A stretch of DNA of 18,314 bases, from contig JBKBXU010000047.1 in the NCBI GenBank assembly GCA_046313675.1, positions 1-18,314 of the forward strand, written 5' to 3'. Source of the DNA: JBKBXU01 sp046313675 (GTDB lineage Bacteria; Bacteroidota; Bacteroidia; Cytophagales; Cytophagaceae). Shown piece by piece: positions 14,430-18,314 of the stretch (position 1 is the stretch's first letter; every line of letters starts with the position of its first letter). The notes under the pieces were generated by a model, which was not told where the DNA came from, did no database searches, and saw only the letters and a program-made list of their open reading frames with translations. The translations under genes were made by a program, and so were the position numbers.

Positions 14430-14460
14430 TAAATGTAATGTTTTTGATAAATATTTGCAA
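14430..14460 (-). promoter_or_regulatory. Possible promoter of the TPR lipoprotein gene
   Basis: On the minus strand TTG (14460-14458), 20 bases, then TACATTTA (14437-14430), one base off TAnnTTTG. It would start transcription at or next to the ATG (14425), so the message would be nearly leaderless. Confidence 0.35.
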
Positions 14461-14514
14461 TTTTATTAACTTTTTTTTGAGACGGGTTGTTATAAATAAA
14501 ATGGAATTCTACTC

Positions 14515-14536
14515 AAACAGATCATAAACAGATCAT
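14515..14536 (+). repeat. Perfect 11-base tandem repeat before the acetyltransferase gene
   Basis: AAACAGATCAT occurs twice head to tail (14515-14525 and 14526-14536), followed by AAAA. Eleven bases is about one DNA turn, so both copies would face the same side of the helix. It lies 23 bases before the ATG. It could be a tandem binding site or a chance slippage duplication. Confidence 0.6.
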
Positions 14537-14545
14537 AAAAAAATT

Positions 14546-14552
14546 TAGGAGG
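14546..14552 (+). promoter_or_regulatory. Strong Shine-Dalgarno site (TAGGAGG)
   Basis: TAGGAGG sits seven bases before the ATG at 14560, an ideal spacing. None of the other genes in the window has a comparable site, in line with the weak use of Shine-Dalgarno pairing in Bacteroidota. It fixes this start codon. Confidence 0.75.
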
Positions 14553-14559
14553 ATAATAA

Positions 14560-14871
14560 ATGAATTTTAATATCAAACACGACAATAAAAACAACAAGTT
14601 TTTTTCTGTGATAGCAGGGAAAGAATGTAGTTTGAGGTATGAAAAGTTAAGCAATAATGTTTTGGATGCTAAGCTTATGTTTGTTCCGAAAAATATGCGG
14701 GGACAGGGAATAGCCAGCAGACTGGTAGAGCATGTTATATCTTATGCTAAACGAAATGAAATGAAGATTAAGCCAACCTGCTCTTATCTTGAAGAGTTTT
14801 TTGTGCAAAATCCTAAACATAAAAATATGCTGTATAATTCTAATGAGGTTACTGTAATGAGCCAGGAATAA
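14560..14871 (+). CDS. Small GNAT-type acetyltransferase (YjdJ-like)
   Basis: A 103-residue cytoplasmic protein with the minimal GNAT fold of YjdJ-like (PF14542-type) proteins. Strands FFSVIAGKECSLRYEKL at 14-30 and LDAKLMFVPKNM at 35-46 lead to the acetyl-CoA-binding turn RGQGIA at 47-52 (the R/Q-x-x-G-x-A motif). The helix LVEHVISYAKRN follows, then IKPTCSYLEEFFVQNP at 70-85, the conserved P-x-C-x-(Y/F) segment of this family. The ATG is fixed by a TAGGAGG site. The substrate is unknown: members of this group have been discussed as small-molecule or protein acetyltransferases. The gene is a single unit between a divergent TPR lipoprotein and a perfect hairpin terminator. Confidence 0.85.
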   Translation: MNFNIKHDNKNNKFFSVIAGKECSLRYEKLSNNVLDAKLMFVPKNMRGQGIASRLVEHVISYAKRNEMKIKPTCSYLEEFFVQNPKHKNMLYNSNEVTVMSQE

Positions 14872-14881
14872 AGTTAGGCCA

Positions 14882-14921
14882 GACATAAAAAAAGAGGTTT
14901 CAAAACCTCTTTTTTTATGTC
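14882..14921. terminator. Bidirectional terminator, perfect 19-base inverted repeat
   Basis: GACATAAAAAAAGAGGTTT (14882-14900) and its exact reverse complement (14903-14921) are separated by only CA. The GAGGTTT/AAACCTC core is flanked by A7 and T7, so it terminates the acetyltransferase gene (plus) and the PorT-like gene (minus), which ends at 14935. Confidence 0.92.
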
Positions 14922-14934
14922 CTTTAATAAATGT

Positions 14935-15555
14935 TTAGCAACCTGTTCTTCCGCTTCGCCCACCAAATGTGTAGCCTAGTGTAAATTGTCCTACTACATT
15001 ACGTGGCCTCCAGTTAACCATGTTTGCTGAATGCCCGACTGTTGTTAAACCATAGCCATATCGTACACCGACATTGAAACCGTTCATAAATTCATAACCC
15101 AAGCCTACTACACCGGCCCAATCCCACCGGTCAGACATATCTGCCTCTAAGGTTTGTCCTTCGAATCTTTCCTGGCCACTCAACAAGTAACTTGCCTGAG
15201 GCCCTGCCAGGAAATGAAACCCCGGGGTAATGTTAAATCTAAGAAAGACCGGAATGTCCAGATATTCCCTTCTGGTGCTGTAATTAGCAGAAACACCATT
15301 TATCGTACCTATGTTTCCTCTTCCTTTTTGTGAATATAAGAGTTCCGGCTGTATCGCAAATGCTTCAGTAAATCCTAAAACCGTATAGATACCACCATGA
15401 AATCCATAATGAGTGCCATTATCAAAAATGTTCCTTTGATAATTAGCTGCATTTAATCCTCCTCGTATACCAAATCCTCCATATTGTGCAGAAGCCGAAT
15501 AACTCACTACTAAGCTTGCTACAAAAAACATTACCACTTTCACTGCCTTCTTCAT
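14935..15555 (-). CDS. Outer-membrane beta-barrel protein, PorT family
   Basis: A 206-residue exported protein. Signal peptide residues 1-23 (core VVMFFVASLVVSYS, cleavage after ASA). The mature protein matches the PF13568-type small barrel closely: GFGIRGGLNAANY at 27-39, FAIQPELLYSQKGRG near 66-80, the strand REYLDIPVFLRFNITPGFHF near 95-114, LAGPQASYLLSG, WAGVVGLGYEF, VGVRYGYGL and a last strand VVGQFTLGYTFGG. It ends RSGRTGC with an unpaired C-terminal cysteine, which is unusual for a barrel terminus. No consensus -7 box was found upstream. It is divergent from mtgA. Proteins of this family are abundant in Bacteroidota and mostly uncharacterised. Confidence 0.88.
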   Translation of the reverse strand: MKKAVKVVMFFVASLVVSYSASAQYGGFGIRGGLNAANYQRNIFDNGTHYGFHGGIYTVLGFTEAFAIQPELLYSQKGRGNIGTINGVSANYSTRREYLDIPVFLRFNITPGFHFLAGPQASYLLSGQERFEGQTLEADMSDRWDWAGVVGLGYEFMNGFNVGVRYGYGLTTVGHSANMVNWRPRNVVGQFTLGYTFGGRSGRTGC

Positions 15556-15768
15556 ACCCGTCTCTAATGTTTATTTATATGTATTAACACCTTTTATTGA
15601 GCTATTTTATCGCTCTTGATAAATCAACAGACACGAAAACAAATTGTTTTTTTAAGGTATTTTATACCGGTTTATCAGCCTAAAATCCTTTTGTATAGTT
15701 ATTATGAAATACAGAATAAAAAGTACAATTTTATTCTTTGCATCGTTTGTCGTTTATATAATTTACTG

Positions 15769-16488
15769 GTGAAACCAATACTTAAAAATATTTTCAGGAA
15801 GCTAAAATTTCTTTTAGTTTCTTTTTTCCTTCTAAGCGTATTCAGTGTAATGTTTTACAGGTTTGTGCCTCCTTATGTTACACCCTTGATGGTTATTCGG
15901 GTAGGGGAGCAGCTTTTGAAAAAAAAAACGGTGAAACTTCAGAAGAAATGGGTAAGCCTGGAAGATATATCTTCAAATATGCAATTGGCTGTAATTACAG
16001 CTGAAGATCAGAAATTTCCCAATCATTTTGGTTTTGATTTTGATGCCATCCAAAAGGCCTGGAAACATAATCAAAAGAAACCGGGAAAGGTGGTGAAGGG
16101 GGGAAGTACGATTAGCCAGCAAGTGGCTAAGAATGTTTTTTTATGGCCCCATAGGAGTTGGTTTCGGAAAGGCCTTGAGGCTTATTTTACCTTTTTAATA
16201 GAAGTTTTCTGGCCAAAGGAACGTATCATAGAAGTTTATTTGAACGTTATCGAAACAGGAGATGGTTTGTATGGGATAGAGGTGATTTCAAACTCCTGTT
16301 TCAGACGATCAGCAAAAGATCTGTCCAGAGAGCAATCAGCTTTAATAGCTGCCACCATACCCAACCCCAGGCTATGGTCACCTTGTAAGCCTACTCCTTA
16401 TATTCACAGAAAAAAAGCCTGGATCTTGCGTAATATGGAATCCATTGGTACTGTTACATTTCATAAAAAGAATAAGGTTAAAAAATAA
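15769..16488 (+). CDS. mtgA: Monofunctional biosynthetic peptidoglycan transglycosylase
   Basis: A GT51 glycosyltransferase that polymerises lipid II into glycan strands at the periplasmic face of the inner membrane. I chose the GTG at 15769 (VKPILKNIFRKLKF), which gives 239 residues, the usual MtgA size, with a short basic N-terminus and a membrane helix at about 14-30. The frame is open upstream to a TTG at 15616, adding 51 low-complexity residues, and there is no ATG before the membrane helix. GT51 motifs (numbering from GTG): catalytic E79 in TAEDQKFPNHFGFD, the KGGSTISQQVAKN motif at 110-122, and RIIEVYLNVIETGDGLYGIE at about 152-171. The segment after this, normally (A/S)xxYF.K, reads NSCFRRSAKDL, a mild departure. 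There is no transpeptidase domain. The stop codon lies within a bidirectional terminator shared with the convergent branching enzyme. Confidence 0.88.
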   Translation: MKPILKNIFRKLKFLLVSFFLLSVFSVMFYRFVPPYVTPLMVIRVGEQLLKKKTVKLQKKWVSLEDISSNMQLAVITAEDQKFPNHFGFDFDAIQKAWKHNQKKPGKVVKGGSTISQQVAKNVFLWPHRSWFRKGLEAYFTFLIEVFWPKERIIEVYLNVIETGDGLYGIEVISNSCFRRSAKDLSREQSALIAATIPNPRLWSPCKPTPYIHRKKAWILRNMESIGTVTFHKKNKVKK

Positions 16489-16520
16489 AAAATCCCCGTT
16501 TCCGGGGATTTTTTATTTTT
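16481..16520. terminator. Bidirectional terminator overlapping both stop codons
   Basis: An 18-pair perfect stem (16481-16498 with 16503-16520) closed by loop TTTC, with GC core TCCCCG/CGGGGA and A/T flanks on both strands. The mtgA TAA (16486-16488) lies in the left arm and the branching-enzyme TAA (16519-16521) overlaps the end of the right arm. The gap between the two genes is only 30 bases. Confidence 0.93.
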
Positions 16521-18314
16521 ATTTGACCTTCTTCATAACCAGTGCGGTTCTGTTTGTCAGATAAATGCTGAGATTTTGATCCTCATCTGTTTTGTATTCA
16601 ATTTGATTATCCACTCTGTTGAATCCGCCAAATTCCGGATTGTCTGAGTTGAGGATAATTTTGTAGTTTCCTTTCTGCGGTGCCTGAAATTTATACCCAA
16701 AGATGGAATTGCTAACATTGAAATTAAATAGGAATATCAGGTTGTTTCTTTCAAAAACCATAACATTGTTATGATTATCCATATTTAACTGTTTAGCAGG
16801 TAGGGCAGACAGAACGTTGTTCTTACGAACGGTATTTATCATTTCCCTGTCAAAATTGAGAAGGTATTGATACTTTAGTTTTTTGCTGTCGGCAAGCGTC
16901 CACTGCCTTCTTGCATATTGATACGACCAGTTATTTCCCTGTCTGGGAAAATCTACCCACTCAGGATGTCCGAATTCATTTCCCATAAAGTTTAAATATC
17001 CTTCACCGCCCAAAGATATAGTTAAGAGACGAATCATTTTATGTAAGGCAATACCACGGTCAATGACAGGATTTTCATCTCCAGCCAACATATGGTAGTA
17101 CATTTCCTTATCCATCAGCCAAAACGCAAGGGTTTTGTCACCCACTAGCGCCTGGTCATGTGATTCACAGTAGGCAATGGTAGATTCTTTCCACCTTCTG
17201 TTATTCAATACATCCCAAATCTCATGAATATTCCACTCTTCATCGGATTTCTCTTTTAGAAGTTTAATCCAGTAATCTGGTATGCCCATGCCTAACCTGT
17301 AGTCAAAGTCCAAGCCCCCATCTTCATTTTTACGGCAAAGTCCCGGCATTCCACTCACATCCTCTGCAATGCTTATAGCCCCTTTTTTAAATTTATGGAT
17401 CAGGTGATTTGCCAACTGAATATAAATGATAGTATCCCAGTCTACTTCGCTCTTAAAGTATTTGTCATAATGATCAAAGGAAGTATGTCCATGGTGGAAG
17501 TAAAGCATGGACGTTACGCCGTCGAAACGGAAACCGTCAAAATGGAACTCCTCCAGCCAATAGCGTAGATTAGAAAGTAAAAACTTTTTAACCTCCCATT
17601 TTCCATAATTAAATAGTTTGGAATCCCATCCTTCATGATAGCCCCTTGGTCCTGAATGGAAATAATGGTCATCAGTACCGTCAAACTCGTTTAGTCCTTC
17701 TGCAATATTTTTTACCGCATGGGAATGAACCACATCCATAATTACGGCAAGTCCGGCTTTATGTGCTTTGTTGATCAGGTATTTAAGGTCTTCCGGGTCG
17801 CCAAATCGGCTGGATGGGGAAAAGAAGTTTGATACATGGTATCCAAAGGAGCCATAATATGGGTGTTCCTGTATGGCCATTACCTGAAGTGCATTGTAAC
17901 CAGTATTTTTAATCCTTGGAAGAATTTCGTCTGCAAATTCCCGAAAGGTTCCCACGCCTTCTTTTTCCTGTGCCATGCCCACATGGCATTCGTATATGCA
18001 AAGATTTTTGCATTTTGACACATCAAAATCATTGTCACTCCATTCAAATTCATTTTCAGGAAACCACAACTGGCCTGCAAAATCGTAGGTCTTTGGATCC
18101 TGAATAACTTTAGTGATGTAAGCAGGAATACGGTCAATTGCTCCATTGTTCCCGATTATATGTACCTTTATTTTGCTGCCATGAATAAACGTTTTTTTAT
18201 AATCCTTGGCGGGCAAAAATATTTCCCAATCGCCATTTTCGTTTCTTTCAAGCTTATGAGATCTGCGGTCCCAGTTGTTAAAGTCTCCGGTCAGATATAA
18301 TTCATGTGCAGCCG
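16519..18314 (-). CDS. glgB: Glycogen (1,4-alpha-glucan) branching enzyme, GH13_8 type, 5' end beyond the window (partial)
   Basis: This enzyme makes alpha-1,6 branches in glycogen. The frame is open to base 18314, so 597 residues are visible and the start is missing; a TTG at 18216 is not the true start. The visible N-terminus (ELYLTGDFNNWDRRSH) is the CBM48 domain. The catalytic GH13 barrel follows: DVVHSH region I, GFRFDGVTSMLY region II with the nucleophile Asp at 17521-17523, SIAEDVSG region III with the acid Glu at 17362-17364, and ESHDQALVGDKT region IV. A C-terminal all-beta domain follows. DGVTSMLYxHHG and the short gap after CBM48 are typical of the eukaryote-like subfamily GH13_8 rather than the usual bacterial GH13_9. 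It converges with mtgA and shares its terminator. No other glycogen gene is visible. Confidence 0.93.
   Translation of the reverse strand, partial: AAHELYLTGDFNNWDRRSHKLERNENGDWEIFLPAKDYKKTFIHGSKIKVHIIGNNGAIDRIPAYITKVIQDPKTYDFAGQLWFPENEFEWSDNDFDVSKCKNLCIYECHVGMAQEKEGVGTFREFADEILPRIKNTGYNALQVMAIQEHPYYGSFGYHVSNFFSPSSRFGDPEDLKYLINKAHKAGLAVIMDVVHSHAVKNIAEGLNEFDGTDDHYFHSGPRGYHEGWDSKLFNYGKWEVKKFLLSNLRYWLEEFHFDGFRFDGVTSMLYFHHGHTSFDHYDKYFKSEVDWDTIIYIQLANHLIHKFKKGAISIAEDVSGMPGLCRKNEDGGLDFDYRLGMGIPDYWIKLLKEKSDEEWNIHEIWDVLNNRRWKESTIAYCESHDQALVGDKTLAFWLMDKEMYYHMLAGDENPVIDRGIALHKMIRLLTISLGGEGYLNFMGNEFGHPEWVDFPRQGNNWSYQYARRQWTLADSKKLKYQYLLNFDREMINTVRKNNVLSALPAKQLNMDNHNNVMVFERNNLIFLFNFNVSNSIFGYKFQAPQKGNYKIILNSDNPEFGGFNRVDNQIEYKTDEDQNLSIYLTNRTALVMKKVK

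Noticed and set aside
1376..15555. The small barrels as components of the type IX secretion system (PorT itself)
   Set aside because: PorT-like barrel folds are very common in Bacteroidota. No other por/spr/gld gene is in the window, and I see no PorT-specific feature.
17836..18146. Short frames on both strands near the right edge
   Set aside because: They overlap the branching-enzyme coding sequence, which is continuous and carries conserved motifs.
1..18314. CRISPR arrays, tRNA/rRNA genes, transposases, phage genes, att sites
   Set aside because: Neither strand shows spaced direct-repeat arrays, recognisable RNA genes, DDE/integrase motifs or terminal repeats.

Overview
The window looks like chromosome of a Bacteroidota bacterium, probably Cytophagales or a close relative. 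The evidence is several TAnnTTTG-type -7 promoter boxes, almost no Shine-Dalgarno sequences, several small secreted outer-membrane beta-barrels, a 58-residue Hc1/histone H1-like protein, a Bacteroidota-type alpha-oxoamine synthase and a ligA-DUF6913-dapA cluster. I see no rRNA, tRNA, CRISPR array, insertion sequence or phage gene.

Bases 1-6100 are an envelope region of lineage-specific genes. Two gene sets diverge from a 304-base intergenic region. To the left run a beta-barrel gene (1376-2056) and, overlapping it by ATGA, a large exported protein that leaves the window at base 1. To the right run a 651-residue exported protein (2361-4316), a DUF2490-type beta-barrel (4330-5136) and a membrane-anchored coiled-coil MORN-repeat protein (5173-6078). 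The two large exported proteins appear to be paralogues: short motifs recur in the same order at nearly the same residue numbers. The shared intergenic region holds two promoters and an 18-base near-palindrome. This twin MORN-like/barrel arrangement is the best candidate here for an undescribed envelope system.

Bases 6100-10200 hold another small barrel (6124-6738, minus), biotin carboxylase accC (6924-8420, minus), an alpha-oxoamine synthase that probably makes a sphingoid or capnine base (8563-9807, plus), and the small histone-like gene (9933-10109, plus). The synthase promoter box lies inside a perfect 9-base inverted repeat. accC and the synthase diverge and both bear on acyl-lipid synthesis.

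Bases 10200-14430 (minus) carry the tight operon ligA-DUF6913-dapA and a TPR lipoprotein. Bases 14560-18314 carry a small GNAT acetyltransferase with an unusually strong Shine-Dalgarno sequence, a third PorT-like barrel, the monofunctional transglycosylase mtgA, and a glycogen branching enzyme of the eukaryote-like GH13_8 type that runs off the right edge. Three strong bidirectional hairpin terminators separate convergent genes at 10141-10174, 14882-14921 and 16481-16520.

Several starts are not ATG, or lie downstream of the longest open frame. The first and last genes are partial and are open at the window edges.
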